DNA from: DASZQY01 sp035548515
Lineage (GTDB): Bacteria; Pseudomonadota; Alphaproteobacteria; Rhizobiales; Kaistiaceae
Assembly: GCA_035548515.1 (NCBI GenBank)
Contig: DASZSW010000021.1
Location: 1 to 64,000, forward strand
Reading direction: 5' to 3'
DNA: 64,000 bases
Part shown: piece after piece, positions 1 to 10,411 of the stretch
Layout of the letters: every line of letters begins with the position of its first letter
How positions within the stretch are numbered: position 1 is the first letter of the stretch
Position numbers and translations under genes: made by a program
Notes under the pieces: model-generated
What the model was told of the DNA's origin: nothing
What the model saw: the letters and a program-made list of their open reading frames with translations, nothing else
The model's database searches: none

Positions 1-1050
1 ACCGGCCCTCTCGAGGCCGAGCGTGACGCCGCCGTCATTGCCCATCGCATCGTCAACCGCATGGCCGAACCGCTCGAAATCGACGGCCACGGCATCATAA
101 TCGGCGCCAGCGTCGGCATCGCCGTCGCCCCCGGCGACGGGCCGACCGGCGAGGACCTGCTCAAAAACGCCGACCTCGCGCTTTACCGTGCCAAGAACGA
201 GGGCCGCGGCGCCTATCACTTCTTCGAGCGCGGCATGGATGCCGACCTGCAGGAACGGCGCACGATCGAGATCGGGCTTCGCCGTGCCCTGGCGCAGAAC
301 GAGTTCCGTCTCGTCTACCAGCCGCTTTTCAACCTCGAGGAGCACCGCATCTCGTGCCTCGAAGCGCTGCTTCGCTGGTATCATCCCGAACGCGGCACCA
401 TACCGCCGTCCGAGTTCGTGCCGATTGCCGAGGACAGCGGCCTGATCGTCGCCCTGGGCGAATGGGTGCTGCACGAGGCCTGCCGCGCGGCGGTGGCCTG
501 GCCCCAGGATGTTGCCGTCGCGGTCAACCTGTCTACGGTTCAGTTCCGCAATCGCGGTCTGCTTCAGCAAATCCGCGCCGCCCTCAGCGAGTCCGGCTTG
601 CCGCCGCAGCGCCTCGAGATCGAGGTGACCGAGTCGCTGCTTCTGGGCGACGCCGACGCCACGCTGAGCACGCTGCATCAACTGCGTGCGCTCGGAGTGC
701 GCATCTCGATGGACGATTTCGGCACCGGCTACTCGGCGCTGAGCTATCTGCGCTCCTTCCCCTTCGACAAGATCAAGATCGACAAGTCCTTCGTGCACGA
801 CATCTCGGCCAAAGACGGCAGCCGCGCCATCGTCACGGCGGTCATCGGCCTCGGGCGCTCGCTCGGCATGTCGACGACGGCGGAAGGCGTCGAGACCGAG
901 GCGCAACTCGAACTCGTGCGCCGCCAGGGCTGCACCGAGGTTCAGGGCTTCCTGTTCTCGCCGCCGCTGCCGGCTTCCTCGATTGCGCGCCTGTTCGAGC
1001 GGCCAGGCGGGGTTGAGGAATGGATCGAGACGCTGCAAAAGCGGGCGTAG
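1..1050 (+). CDS. GGDEF-EAL diguanylate cyclase/phosphodiesterase, 3' part
   Basis: The reading frame is open from the first base, so this is the C-terminal 349 residues of a longer protein. About the first 70 visible residues are the end of a GGDEF domain (GASVGIA, then NADLALYRAKNEGR). The rest is a complete EAL domain that hydrolyses cyclic di-GMP in the cytoplasm. Catalytic and metal-binding motifs are all present: EALLRW at base 361, the Asn in AVNLS, EVTES, the Asp pair in MDDFGTGYS, the Lys in DKIKIDKSF, and AEGVETEAQ. The EAL half therefore looks active. Whether the GGDEF half is active cannot be judged because its signature lies outside the window. It converges with the next gene, with one base between the two stop codons. 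Confidence 0.93.
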   Translation, partial: TGPLEAERDAAVIAHRIVNRMAEPLEIDGHGIIIGASVGIAVAPGDGPTGEDLLKNADLALYRAKNEGRGAYHFFERGMDADLQERRTIEIGLRRALAQNEFRLVYQPLFNLEEHRISCLEALLRWYHPERGTIPPSEFVPIAEDSGLIVALGEWVLHEACRAAVAWPQDVAVAVNLSTVQFRNRGLLQQIRAALSESGLPPQRLEIEVTESLLLGDADATLSTLHQLRALGVRISMDDFGTGYSALSYLRSFPFDKIKIDKSFVHDISAKDGSRAIVTAVIGLGRSLGMSTTAEGVETEAQLELVRRQGCTEVQGFLFSPPLPASSIARLFERPGGVEEWIETLQKRA

Positions 1051-1051
1051 G

Positions 1052-2896
1052 TCAGGCCGGCAGCCCGGCCTTGCGAAGCCCATCGAGATAGCGCGCCAGC
1101 ACCGACGGCTCGATGAACGCCAGCGCCTCGGCGACTTTGGCGACGGTGAGATGCGGCCGCGTTTCCATGAGCTGGCGCACGGCGTCGTGCGCTTCATCCA
1201 TCCGCCCGGCGAGCGCGCAGTAGGCGGCAAGGTCGCGATAGGCCCACGTCATGCCCGTCCGCTCGCGCATGCCACGCTGCGTCCACTGGATCGCCTCGGC
1301 ATAGTTGCCACGCACGAAGTTGGCGAAGCCGAGGCCGTTGTGGCTGTTGAAAGAGAACGGATCGAGCGGCGACAGGCGCAGCGAGTGTTCGAATGCCGCG
1401 ATGGCTTCCTCGCCGTGGCCGCCATACGCCGCCATGAAGCCACGCCGCGACCACGCCCATGCGTTGTTCGGATCGAGCACCAGGGCGCGCTCGACGAGGT
1501 GGTTCGCCCGTTCGAGCTGGCCGAGCAGCAACGTCATGGCGGTGGCCAGAGCCACCAGCGCCGTCGGATCGTCGCCGACCTTCTCCGCCGCCTCCTCGAT
1601 CAGCGCTCGGCTTTCCTCGCGCGTCTTCTCGATGTCGTCCGTCCACGAGTAGATGACGTGCTGCGCCCGCGCCCAGGCGGCGACCGCGGTCGCACGCACG
1701 TAGCCCGGATCGAGCCGCCGCGCCTCGTCGAGCAGCCGGATGGCCTCGGCATTGTCCTCGCGCCGGTGCGCCCACAAATGCGGCATCGAGCGCAGCACGA
1801 GATCGTAGGCGGCGAGGCTCTCCGGCCGCTTGCGCTTGGCCAGCGCGATCTCTGCCTGCTGGATCGAGGGGTTTACCGCGCCGGCCACCTGCTGGGCGAT
1901 TTCGTCCTCGAAATCGAACAGGTTATCGACCATGCCGTCGTATGAATCCGCCCACAGGTGCGCGCCGCTGTCGGCGTCGATGAGCTGCGCCGTCACCCGC
2001 ACCCGGTCCTGCGATTTCCTGAGGCTGCCTTCCAGCACGTAGCGCACGCCGAGCCCGCGGGCGATCTCGCGCACATCCGCCGCGCGGCCCTTGTAGGCAT
2101 AGGCGGAATTGCGCGCGATGACCTTGAATTCGCGCACGCGCGACAGCGTCGCCGTGATCTCCTCGACCACGCCGTCGGCGATCGAATCGGCGGAGGGATC
2201 GCCCGACATGTTGTCGAAGGCGAGCACGGCGATCGATGGCCAGCCGCTGCCACCGCTGCTGACCGAGGCGCCCGCGACCGGCAGCGGCGGACTGATCGGC
2301 CGCGTCTCCGACGGTGGCGTGCGCAGCGGCCGGTGCGCGATGCCGATGATGCCGTGCGCCTCGCGCGGCGGCGAGCCCGTGCCGCGCCACAGCCAGATCT
2401 CGAACTGCTCTTCCATGTTCTTGAATTCGACCCACTCCGTGCGGTCGAATTCCCGGGCGAGCTCCTTGGCGAGCTGCCAGCGGACCGAATGGGTGATGGC
2501 GATGCCGCCGGGCGGCGCTGCCTGCTGCAGCCGCACGACGAACCCGACCGCCGCACCGAAACGGTCTTCGCCGGAAACGAACACATCGGCGAGCCCGACG
2601 CCGAGACGCACCAGGACCATCTCGTCGGCATCCCGGTCTTTGTTCCAATCGGCCATCGCCGACTGGAAGGCGATCGCCCAGCGCACGCTGTCCTCGACGT
2701 TGGGAAACTCGACCAGCGCGCCGTCGCCCATCGTCTTGAACAGGTTGCCGCCGTACTCTTCCAGCGTTGGCCGCAGGACGCGGACGCGCAGCCGCGCCAG
2801 CGCCATCAGCGTATGCCGCTCGTCGCGCTCCATGAGGCGCGTGTAGCCGGCGACATCAAGGGACGCGAGGACCGTCAGCTTGCGCTGGGGACGCAT
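1052..2896 (-). CDS. Class III cyclase domain + TolB-like domain + TPR protein
   Basis: 614 residues. Residues 1-170 form a class III nucleotide cyclase domain: metal Asp14 in LASLDVAGYT, Lys54 and metal Asp58 in FKTMGDG. From about residue 220 a TolB-N-like domain follows (SIAVLAFDNMSGDP, then VRYVLEGSLRKS), and from about 360 a TPR-like helical region. This order is common in rhizobial adenylate cyclases. Oddly, the motif that should read VNVAARL reads VGFVVRL: the transition-state Asn is Gly118, while Arg122 and the substrate-selecting Asp111 remain. The domain may be impaired or serve as a sensor. No signal peptide or membrane segment is evident. It is probably a single-gene unit. Confidence 0.9.
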   Translation of the reverse strand: MRPQRKLTVLASLDVAGYTRLMERDERHTLMALARLRVRVLRPTLEEYGGNLFKTMGDGALVEFPNVEDSVRWAIAFQSAMADWNKDRDADEMVLVRLGVGLADVFVSGEDRFGAAVGFVVRLQQAAPPGGIAITHSVRWQLAKELAREFDRTEWVEFKNMEEQFEIWLWRGTGSPPREAHGIIGIAHRPLRTPPSETRPISPPLPVAGASVSSGGSGWPSIAVLAFDNMSGDPSADSIADGVVEEITATLSRVREFKVIARNSAYAYKGRAADVREIARGLGVRYVLEGSLRKSQDRVRVTAQLIDADSGAHLWADSYDGMVDNLFDFEDEIAQQVAGAVNPSIQQAEIALAKRKRPESLAAYDLVLRSMPHLWAHRREDNAEAIRLLDEARRLDPGYVRATAVAAWARAQHVIYSWTDDIEKTREESRALIEEAAEKVGDDPTALVALATAMTLLLGQLERANHLVERALVLDPNNAWAWSRRGFMAAYGGHGEEAIAAFEHSLRLSPLDPFSFNSHNGLGFANFVRGNYAEAIQWTQRGMRERTGMTWAYRDLAAYCALAGRMDEAHDAVRQLMETRPHLTVAKVAEALAFIEPSVLARYLDGLRKAGLPA

Positions 2897-3144
2897 GCCG
2901 TTATCCGGGTGGCCGAGGAGGCCGAAGCTGAGGATCGGTCCATGTCTTTGCCCTAAGGCAAGACATGGCCGCCGCCAAGGACAAACGGCGCATCCGGACG
3001 CGATCGGCCGGCTTCGATTGCGTTTGGCCCGCCGCTCCCTATATTGCGCCGCAAAACCGGCTGCTTCCGCCGCATCGGAATCGCCGGAAAACCTCAGGTC
3101 TTGGTGGGCGCAGGCTTCGATGGCCGGCGCCTTTTTGGTGAACC

Positions 3145-4974
<1,830 letters not shown>

Positions 4975-5086
4975 CGCCGCCGCGCTTGGCGGCGACGAAG
5001 CATCGCTGCAACACTAGCAGAAAAATCCGGGCCGCGTGGAGCACGTTTCTCTTTGCAGCTTCGGCGCGGGTGGTAAGCTTCCATTC

Positions 5087-5605
5087 ATGACGACGCAAAC
5101 CATCGGCGTCCGGCGCGCCGAAGTGAAGGACGCCGAAGCAATCACCGCAGTCCACGACGCTGCCTGGCGCGTGGCGTATGACGGCATGATCCCGGCCAAG
5201 GAGCTCACCCGCATCATCGCCCGCCGCGGTCCGCGCTGGTGGGACCGCGCTATTCGCCGCGGCACCGCGATCCTCGTGCTCGAGGTCGGCGGCAGCGTGT
5301 GCGGGTACGCTACGGTCGGCCCCAACCGCGCCCGCAACCTTTCGCAGAAGGGCGAGGTGTACGAAATCTACATGAAGCCGGAATACCAGGGCATCGGTCT
5401 GGGCACGCGCCTCTTCCTCGCCGCCCGCCGTGAGCTGGCCCGCTTTGGCTTCGATACCGTCGTCGTCTGGGCGCTGGCCGACAACGAGAACGCCTGCCGC
5501 TTCTACAAGAACGCCGGCGGCCGCAAGGTGGCCAAGGCCAACGAGCGTTTCGGCGAGGTCGCGCTCACCAAGGTCGCGTTCGCCTGGACCGGCAAGGCCG
5601 CCTAG
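5087..5605 (+). CDS. GNAT family N-acetyltransferase
   Basis: 172 residues, one Gcn5-related acetyltransferase domain. The acetyl-CoA-binding motif A is clear: PEYQGIGLGTRLF, with QGIGLG at about residues 101-106. The C-terminal ADNENACRFYKNAGG is typical of motif B. The ATG at 5087 gives MTTQTIGVRRAE, a normal GNAT start; an upstream in-frame ATG at 5036 would add 17 residues unrelated to the fold. The substrate (small molecule or protein N-terminus) cannot be told. The last bases overlap the end of the convergent YggU-family gene by 4 bp. Confidence 0.9.
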   Translation: MTTQTIGVRRAEVKDAEAITAVHDAAWRVAYDGMIPAKELTRIIARRGPRWWDRAIRRGTAILVLEVGGSVCGYATVGPNRARNLSQKGEVYEIYMKPEYQGIGLGTRLFLAARRELARFGFDTVVVWALADNENACRFYKNAGGRKVAKANERFGEVALTKVAFAWTGKAA

Positions 5606-5916
5606 CCGACCCTGGCCCAGCCGGAGACGGTGGCCGCGAGGGTGGCTGCATCTCCTTCGATCGCCACCTGCTTCACCCGCTGGGTTGCACCACGCACAAT
5701 CGTGACCGCCGATTTCGGCCGGCCGAGCAGGTTTGCCACAAGCGCGACCAGAGCAGCGTTCGCGGCTCCCGAATCAGGCGCGGCCCGCACGCGGAGCAGC
5801 GCCACCTCCGTTCCGTCTGCTAGCACGCCGACCCCGTCCAGCCCATCGTGGTGGCCGCGCGGCGTCAGCCGCACCGTGAGGACGATGCCGTCCGCTCCCG
5901 CACGAAAGCAGGCCAT
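5602..5916 (-). CDS. DUF167 (YggU) family protein
   Basis: 104 residues. The protein matches the small DUF167/YggU family of unknown function: TVRLTPRG near the N-terminus, then LRVRAAPDSGAANAAL and LGRPKSAVTIVRGATQRVKQV. Family members are about 100 residues long, so this is complete. It lies 3 bp downstream of a YggT-family gene on the same strand. That YggT-YggU pairing is frequent in bacteria, so the two are probably one transcript. The role is unknown; the YggT association suggests something connected with the inner membrane, but this is inference. Confidence 0.9.
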   Translation of the reverse strand: MACFRAGADGIVLTVRLTPRGHHDGLDGVGVLADGTEVALLRVRAAPDSGAANAALVALVANLLGRPKSAVTIVRGATQRVKQVAIEGDAATLAATVSGWARVG

Positions 5917-5919
5917 CGA

Positions 5920-6210
5920 CTATCCGACGAGGCTGGCGAACAGCTCGAACAGCAGCATGCGCAGAAAATAGAGCAGCAGGATCAGCACCACCGGCGACAG
6001 GTCGAGCCCGCCGAAATTCGGCAGCACCCGGCGGATCGGCGCGAGCAACGGCTCGGTCAGCCGCCACAGCGCCTCGGCGATCATCGCCACTGCCTGGTTG
6101 CGCGTGTTGACGACGTTGAACGCGATCAGCCACGACAACACCGCCGAGGCGATGAGCACATAGATGTAGAGCTGGATGACGGTCGAGATCAGCCAAAGAA
6201 GGGAATACAT
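5920..6210 (-). CDS. YggT family membrane protein
   Basis: 96 residues with two hydrophobic segments, at about residues 4-28 (LLWLISTVIQLYIYVLIASA) and 68-90. The central LTEPLLAPIRRVLPNFGGLDLSP motif (here abbreviated EPLLAPIRRVLPNFGGLD) is diagnostic of YggT. Some family members are linked to osmotic stress and to septation or membrane organisation; the role here is unknown. The ATG at 6210 gives the usual MYSLLWL start. A longer in-frame reading to 6375 has no resemblance to the family and was not used. Confidence 0.93.
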   Translation of the reverse strand: MYSLLWLISTVIQLYIYVLIASAVLSWLIAFNVVNTRNQAVAMIAEALWRLTEPLLAPIRRVLPNFGGLDLSPVVLILLLYFLRMLLFELFASLVG

Positions 6211-6409
6211 CGTCGTCGCCGATCCCACGTGGTTGGATCGCCGCGCCTGAAACGCATACGGAAAGCGCCGGCGGTGCGACCCTGATTTAAGCTGCGCCGG
6301 GAAGCCCCGCAACCCCCGCCACCCGTCCTGTTCTTGACAGCGGGGAAGGCGAAACCATAAATGGCCGCGCTCCACGGGCTTCTGCCGTTCTTCGGAGCAC
6401 CCAGGGTTC

Positions 6410-6485
<76 letters not shown>

Positions 6486-6497
6486 ACCGACCACCGG

Positions 6498-7295
6498 CTA
6501 CACTTTCGGCGCCAGGGTTTCCGCGTACGTTTCCAGCCTGTCGCGCGGCGCCTTGCCGATCAGCATGTAACCGCGGCCGTTGTCCGTCCAGAAGACGATG
6601 TTGAAGCCTTCGCGCATCTCGAAGGCCTGCGCTTCGTCCGGCCGCCCGTTGGCAATGATACAGAGCGCGACCGGCCCGCTGTCGGGTGTGAGGTACGCGA
6701 GCTGGACCAGCGGCTTACCTCGGAAATCGAGAATTTCCGCGCGTTTGAGGTCGGCGTCGGGCAGCGCCAGCTTGTCGGGCGTGAGTGCCAGCGCGAGCTT
6801 GCCGCCCGCCGCCGAGACCTCCGCCGCCACTGCGTTGCGGTCGTCGGGAATGGCTGCCAGCGTTTCGCTCGTCATCAGACCCTGGTATTCGGCGACGACC
6901 TGCCGCCAGCCAGGTTGGGCCGGTGGACTGAGCCGCGGCACCAGCAGATAGCCGGCTCCTCCACCGGCAATGAAGATCACGATGGCGGCCGCGACAGCTA
7001 TCGCCCAGCGCCACGAGTTGCCGCGGCTGCGGCTTGCCCGGCGCTCGGCGATCACATCCGCCAGCCTTGCCTGCAACTGCGCTTCGGGGGCAGCCGCGAG
7101 CAGCGCCGCATAGGCCGCACCGAACGGCCGCCCGCCGCGCGCCAGCTGGTCGAGGCGCACCTTGAGCGCCGGCTCCGACAGCATGCGCGCTTCCAGCGCG
7201 GCACGCGTCGCCCGGTCGAGCTCGCCATCGAGGTAGGCGGTCAGCGCATCGTCATCGGTGATGCCCGCCATGCTGTTATCGTCCGGAACCGGCAT
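6498..7295 (-). CDS. Anti-sigma factor, single-pass membrane
   Basis: About 265 residues. The N-terminal TDDDALTAYLDGELD is the anti-sigma N-terminal helix bundle, without the HxxxCxxC zinc signature. A single membrane segment follows (AIAVAAAIVIFIAGGGAGYL, near residue 155), then a C-terminal periplasmic domain. It should hold the upstream ECF sigma factor at the membrane until a signal arrives. Start uncertain: ATG 7295 has GAAG upstream and overlaps the sigma gene by 20 bp; ATG 7271 would avoid overlap and 7328 would extend it. The overlap indicates translational coupling with the sigma gene. Confidence 0.85.
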   Translation of the reverse strand: MPVPDDNSMAGITDDDALTAYLDGELDRATRAALEARMLSEPALKVRLDQLARGGRPFGAAYAALLAAAPEAQLQARLADVIAERRASRSRGNSWRWAIAVAAAIVIFIAGGGAGYLLVPRLSPPAQPGWRQVVAEYQGLMTSETLAAIPDDRNAVAAEVSAAGGKLALALTPDKLALPDADLKRAEILDFRGKPLVQLAYLTPDSGPVALCIIANGRPDEAQAFEMREGFNIVFWTDNGRGYMLIGKAPRDRLETYAETLAPKV

Positions 7296-7824
7296 TGTCT
7301 TCGCTGCTGCTTCCTTCACCTGGGCCATTGTCCGGCCCGAGCCCGGCCAGCCGGGCACGCGCCGCCGCCAGCCGCGACATGATCGTGCCGATCGGCACCG
7401 CCAGCGTGTCTGCCGCTTCGCGGTAGGTCAGCCCCTCCACGTAGACGAGATAGACCGCCTCCCGCTGCATTTCGGGCAGGCTCTGCACCTCTCTCAACAC
7501 CTGGGCGGCAAAAATATTCGTTTCGGTCTCGCGAACGCCGTCAAAGACGAGTACGGCATCGGCGTCGACCAGCCCCTGCCCCTGTCGCACCTTGCGCGAC
7601 CGCACTTCATTCAGCCAGATCGAACGCAGGATCGCGATAAGCCAGCGGTCGAGCCGCGTTCCAGGCTGAAACTGATCTGAACGTTCGAGCGCCCGCACAC
7701 ACGTCGCCTGGACGAGATCTTCCGCGGTATCGCGGTTCCCAGACAGCACCAGCCCATAGCGCCACAGCCGCGCCAGCTCGGCGGCGAGGCCGCTCATCAC
7801 CGCATCGTTATCGCGCGCTGCCAT
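7276..7824 (-). CDS. ECF RNA polymerase sigma factor
   Basis: 182 residues. Region 2 is seen in LWRYGLVLSGNRDTAEDLVQ, with TRLDRWLIAILRSIWLNE, and region 4 in LPEMQREAVYLVYVEGLTYREAA followed by the helix-turn-helix VPIGTIMSRLAAARARL. No region 1.1 or 3 is present, as expected for an extracytoplasmic-function sigma factor. It is co-transcribed with the membrane anti-sigma gene downstream. Upstream, 82 bp separate it from a divergent gene for a secreted TPR protein, the nearest candidate target. The stimulus is not evident. Confidence 0.93.
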   Translation of the reverse strand: MAARDNDAVMSGLAAELARLWRYGLVLSGNRDTAEDLVQATCVRALERSDQFQPGTRLDRWLIAILRSIWLNEVRSRKVRQGQGLVDADAVLVFDGVRETETNIFAAQVLREVQSLPEMQREAVYLVYVEGLTYREAADTLAVPIGTIMSRLAAARARLAGLGPDNGPGEGSSSEDNAGSGR

Positions 7825-7906
7825 GTCCGGAGAATTTTTCGGCGGGGCTCCGTGTTTATGGCGTCGAGATTACCGGCTCGTCACCACCCTGAACAGGAGG
7901 ACCCCG

Positions 7907-8497
7907 ATGTCGACGTCATTCAAGCACGCGTTGATTGCCTTGGCCGTGGCCGCCGGCGCGATGCTCGCTGCGCCCTCGGCCTTTGCTGCCGGCGACGAAC
8001 CCTCGCCCAGCGACCATCCGGTCGCGTGCAAGGCGCCGCTGGTGCCCAATGCCGATAAGTCGGCCTGCGTGCCTTGTGCCAAGGGCACGAAGTACGACGC
8101 GGCCAAGAAGGAATGCGTTGTCGTCAACGCCAGCATCATGGATGACAAATCGCTCTACGAGGCCGGCCGCACGCTGGCACTCGACGGCTATTATGACGAC
8201 GCGCTTGCCGCCCTGAACGCCATCGGTGACAAGCACGACGCGATGGTCCTCACCATGATCGGCTACTCCGAGCGCAAGCTCGGTCACACCGACCTCGGCA
8301 TCGCGACCTACATGCAGGCGCTTGCCATCGATCCGAACAGCATCGACACCCACGAGTACCTTGGCGAAGGCTACGTCGTGCAGGGCAAGATCGATCTCGC
8401 CAGGGCGGAGCTTTCCACCGTCGCGAAGCTGTGCGGCAACACGACCTGCGAACAGTACGAGGATCTGTCGCATGCCATCGGTTCCAGCGCCTCCTGA
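7907..8497 (+). CDS. Secreted TPR-repeat protein with four-Cys N-terminal segment
   Basis: 196 residues. A Sec signal peptide (hydrophobic ALIALAVAAGAMLAAP, cleavage after AFA at about residue 25) leads to a short mature segment with four cysteines (CKAPLVPNADKSACVPC and a fourth in KKECVV) and then TPR-like helices (LYEAGRTLALDGYYDDALAAL; DLGIATYMQALAIDPNS; EYLGEGYVVQGKIDLARAEL). Two more cysteines lie near the C-terminus (CGNTTC). The start is fixed by AGGAGG at 7895-7900. It is presumably periplasmic and may be a member of the divergent ECF sigma regulon. Function unknown. Confidence 0.85.
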   Translation: MSTSFKHALIALAVAAGAMLAAPSAFAAGDEPSPSDHPVACKAPLVPNADKSACVPCAKGTKYDAAKKECVVVNASIMDDKSLYEAGRTLALDGYYDDALAALNAIGDKHDAMVLTMIGYSERKLGHTDLGIATYMQALAIDPNSIDTHEYLGEGYVVQGKIDLARAELSTVAKLCGNTTCEQYEDLSHAIGSSAS

Positions 8498-8521
8498 ATC
8501 TTAGGTGACACAACTGGCGCC

Positions 8522-8552
8522 CCCGGGGCGGGGAACCGCTCCGGGTCTTCTT
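8522..8552 (+). terminator. Intrinsic terminator after the TPR gene
   Basis: Ten-base stem CCCGGGGCGG / CCGCTCCGGG with one G-T pair and a GGAA tetraloop, followed by TCTTCTT. It lies 25 bases after the stop at 8497. The remainder of the 318-base gap up to 8815 shows no convincing gene. Confidence 0.6.
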
Positions 8553-8815
8553 GTGCCGCTGAGGAATGGAGCTGACCGGACGGGGAAGAGCATGCCGGGG
8601 GTCGACGGCTTTTGTTGCCCTCCCCCGCCCAGTTCTTTCGCTGGCCTACGCACAACCGAACGCCAGCTTGCCCTTTCCTTGGCAAGCAGCCTGCCAGACG
8701 TGCCGTCACTAACCGTGGATATCGGCGATCAACACACCGCAATTTATTGATTGAATTAGCCAAGAATTAACCGGTCGCGCCTGGCAGAATGCAAGCCGCC
8801 TCGCAAATTGCGAGA

Positions 8816-9553
8816 CTATTCTGCCGCGTCGCGCGCGGCGGTGCGCTGGTCGCGCGCCAGCCAGAGATCGAGAAAAGCGTCGAGAAACGCGGCCGTCTTC
8901 CAGTCGTGCAGCGCGCGCCCCTCGAAGTGCTGTGCCGCCGTCTGCCCGCCCGGCGCCTTTGCCCGCTCGCCGATGCGCGCCGTCCAGCGGTTGACCATCG
9001 CCGTTGTCAGCTCGATGTGGAACTGGATGCCGAATGCCGCGGCGCCGTAGCTGAACGCCTGGTTGGGGAAAGTCTCCGCCGAGCCTTCGGCGAGGAGCGT
9101 CGCTCCGACCGGCAGCGCAAAACCCTCGCGGTGAAACTGGTGCACGCGGTCGGGCCAGCCAAGCAGCTTGCGCCCGGCTTCGGTCGGCGTCAGGCCGAAC
9201 CAGCCGACTTCGATATGGCCATCGGCGTGCGGCCCTACCACCGCTCCGAGGTGGCGGGCGAGCATCTGCGCGCCGAGACACAGCCCGAGGAAAGGCGCGC
9301 CTTCGGCCAGTGCCACGCCGATCCAGTCGGTCTCCGCCTTCAGGTAATCGTCGGCATCGTTGACGCTCATCGGGCCGCCGAAGACGACCGCACCGGCATG
9401 CTCGGCCAGCGTCGTCGGCAACGGATCGCCGAAGCGGGGCCGCCGCACGTCGAGCCGGAAACCGCGGTCGATCAGCCGCTGACCGACGCGGCCCGGCGTC
9501 GAGTGCTCCTGGTGGAGCACGAGCAGCACCGGGCGCCCGTCAGTTGCGCGCAT
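8816..9553 (-). CDS. Class I glutamine amidotransferase domain protein
   Basis: 245 residues, a stand-alone class I (triad) glutaminase. The nucleophile elbow is GLCLGAQ, the His is in FGIQFHIELT, and GGPMSVND is the oxyanion-region motif. Proteins of this type resemble the GuaA N-terminal half but lack a synthetase domain; they are usually annotated as GMP synthase-like or gamma-glutamyl hydrolase-like, and the amide acceptor is unknown. It overlaps the preceding TerB-like gene by 14 bp, so the two are probably co-expressed. Confidence 0.88.
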   Translation of the reverse strand: MRATDGRPVLLVLHQEHSTPGRVGQRLIDRGFRLDVRRPRFGDPLPTTLAEHAGAVVFGGPMSVNDADDYLKAETDWIGVALAEGAPFLGLCLGAQMLARHLGAVVGPHADGHIEVGWFGLTPTEAGRKLLGWPDRVHQFHREGFALPVGATLLAEGSAETFPNQAFSYGAAAFGIQFHIELTTAMVNRWTARIGERAKAPGGQTAAQHFEGRALHDWKTAAFLDAFLDLWLARDQRTAARDAAE

Positions 9554-10079
9554 GATCGCGTACCGTCTGCTTCAGCCGGATGCGGTCCTCGGCGGACACG
9601 CCGAGCAGCTCCGCCACCCGCCATACCGCGTTGTCCTCGAACTCGTGCACTGCGCCGTCGGCATAGACCAGCTTCCACATCATCTCGATGATGCGCTCAC
9701 GATCCTGGGGCTCGAGCGCCGCCTTCAGGACATGGGTGAAGGAGTAGAGGTCGACCGCGTTGTCGTCGGCGTCCTCCGCCGCGCTCATCAACTCATCCGC
9801 GGCATCGTCATCAAGGCCGAATCGTTCCTCCAGGACCGCCTGCAGCGCCCCCCGTTCGTCTTCGGTCACGATTCCGTCGACGGCAATCACGTGGAAAAGA
9901 AGCGCGGCTGAAGCCAGTCGCAGCTCTTCCTCGTTGGCGGGAAGCGCGGTCTGCCGCCGGGCAGCCTCGCTGAGCAGTCGTCGGAGGGATTCGAACACGG
10001 CCTGGATATGGAGCTCCGCCGGGACAGTGTCACCGGGAAGCAAGTTTAGGCACAAGCAGCGCCGCCCGCCAAATGGCAC
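9540..10079 (-). CDS. TerB-like (tellurite resistance B) family protein
   Basis: Up to 179 residues. An all-helical TerB-like domain of about 140 residues is seen, with two acidic repeats: HVIAVDGIVTEDERGALQ and KLVYADGAVHEFEDNAVWRVAELLGV. These acidic loops resemble the metal-binding sites of TerB. No other ter genes are nearby, and such lone proteins are common in alphaproteobacteria, so tellurite resistance should not be assumed. The start is uncertain: ATG 10079 gives about 20 residues that do not look conserved, and a GTG start at VFESLRRLL is possible. Confidence 0.85.
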   Translation of the reverse strand: MPFGGRRCLCLNLLPGDTVPAELHIQAVFESLRRLLSEAARRQTALPANEEELRLASAALLFHVIAVDGIVTEDERGALQAVLEERFGLDDDAADELMSAAEDADDNAVDLYSFTHVLKAALEPQDRERIIEMMWKLVYADGAVHEFEDNAVWRVAELLGVSAEDRIRLKQTVRDHARN

Positions 10080-10097
10080 TTCCGCGCGGGCCCGCCC

Positions 10098-10131
10098 AAA
10101 AAAAGAAAAACCGCCGGGGATGCCGGCGGTT
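10098..10131 (-). terminator. Strong intrinsic terminator, minus strand
   Basis: Read on the minus strand, the perfect 7-base stem CCGCCGG/CCGGCGG (bases 10111-10129) extends outward by A-T pairs and is followed by TTTTTCTTTTTTT. The nearest minus-strand coding gene ends 320 bases upstream and has its own hairpin, so this may end an independent short transcript. Confidence 0.75.
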
Positions 10132-10250
10132 CAGCAAGACTCAAAGACGAAACAAGCTCTGCCCTACAACGTCCGCCCAGGCGAAAAAGCCGAGCCCAAC
10201 AAGATAAAGTAACAAACGCCGACGAAAAACTAGGTCATCACCGAATGGAC
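10098..10250 (-). ncRNA. Candidate small RNA ending at the strong terminator
   Basis: The 372-base gap 10080-10451 contains no convincing protein gene. It does hold a textbook terminator on the minus strand far from any coding end. The stretch just upstream (10132-10250) is U- and G-rich on the minus strand, as in many trans-acting small RNAs. No clear promoter was found and the 5' end given is a guess. It does not match 6S, SRP, tmRNA or RNase P RNA as far as can be recognised by eye. Confidence 0.25.
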
Positions 10251-10411
10251 AATGGCGACACTATCAATTCAACGCCAAGCGACCCGCATCTCTTTCAGCG
10301 GTGAAACTCTGGCATCCGGCTTCCCGGTACCGCCAGCGAATCACCGCACTACCGATTCTGCTTAACCAATCGTTGCTTTGCAAGCTCGTGGGTGCGTTGC
10401 GGCAGGAAAAT

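Noticed and set aside
8553..8815. 81-codon plus-strand frame (8505-8750) after the TPR gene
   Set aside because: It runs through the terminator hairpin, lacks a ribosome site and resembles no family.
9984..9996. Match of AGGGATTCGAAC to the T arm of tRNA-Thr, considered as an attachment-site remnant
   Set aside because: The match is only 12 bases, lies inside the TerB-like coding sequence, is 23 kb from the cluster, and resembles any tRNA T arm.
10120..10212. 30-codon open frame beginning in the terminator stem (MPAVQQDSKTKQ)
   Set aside because: Its start codon lies inside the hairpin loop region, there is no ribosome site apart from the stem itself, and no promoter is visible.
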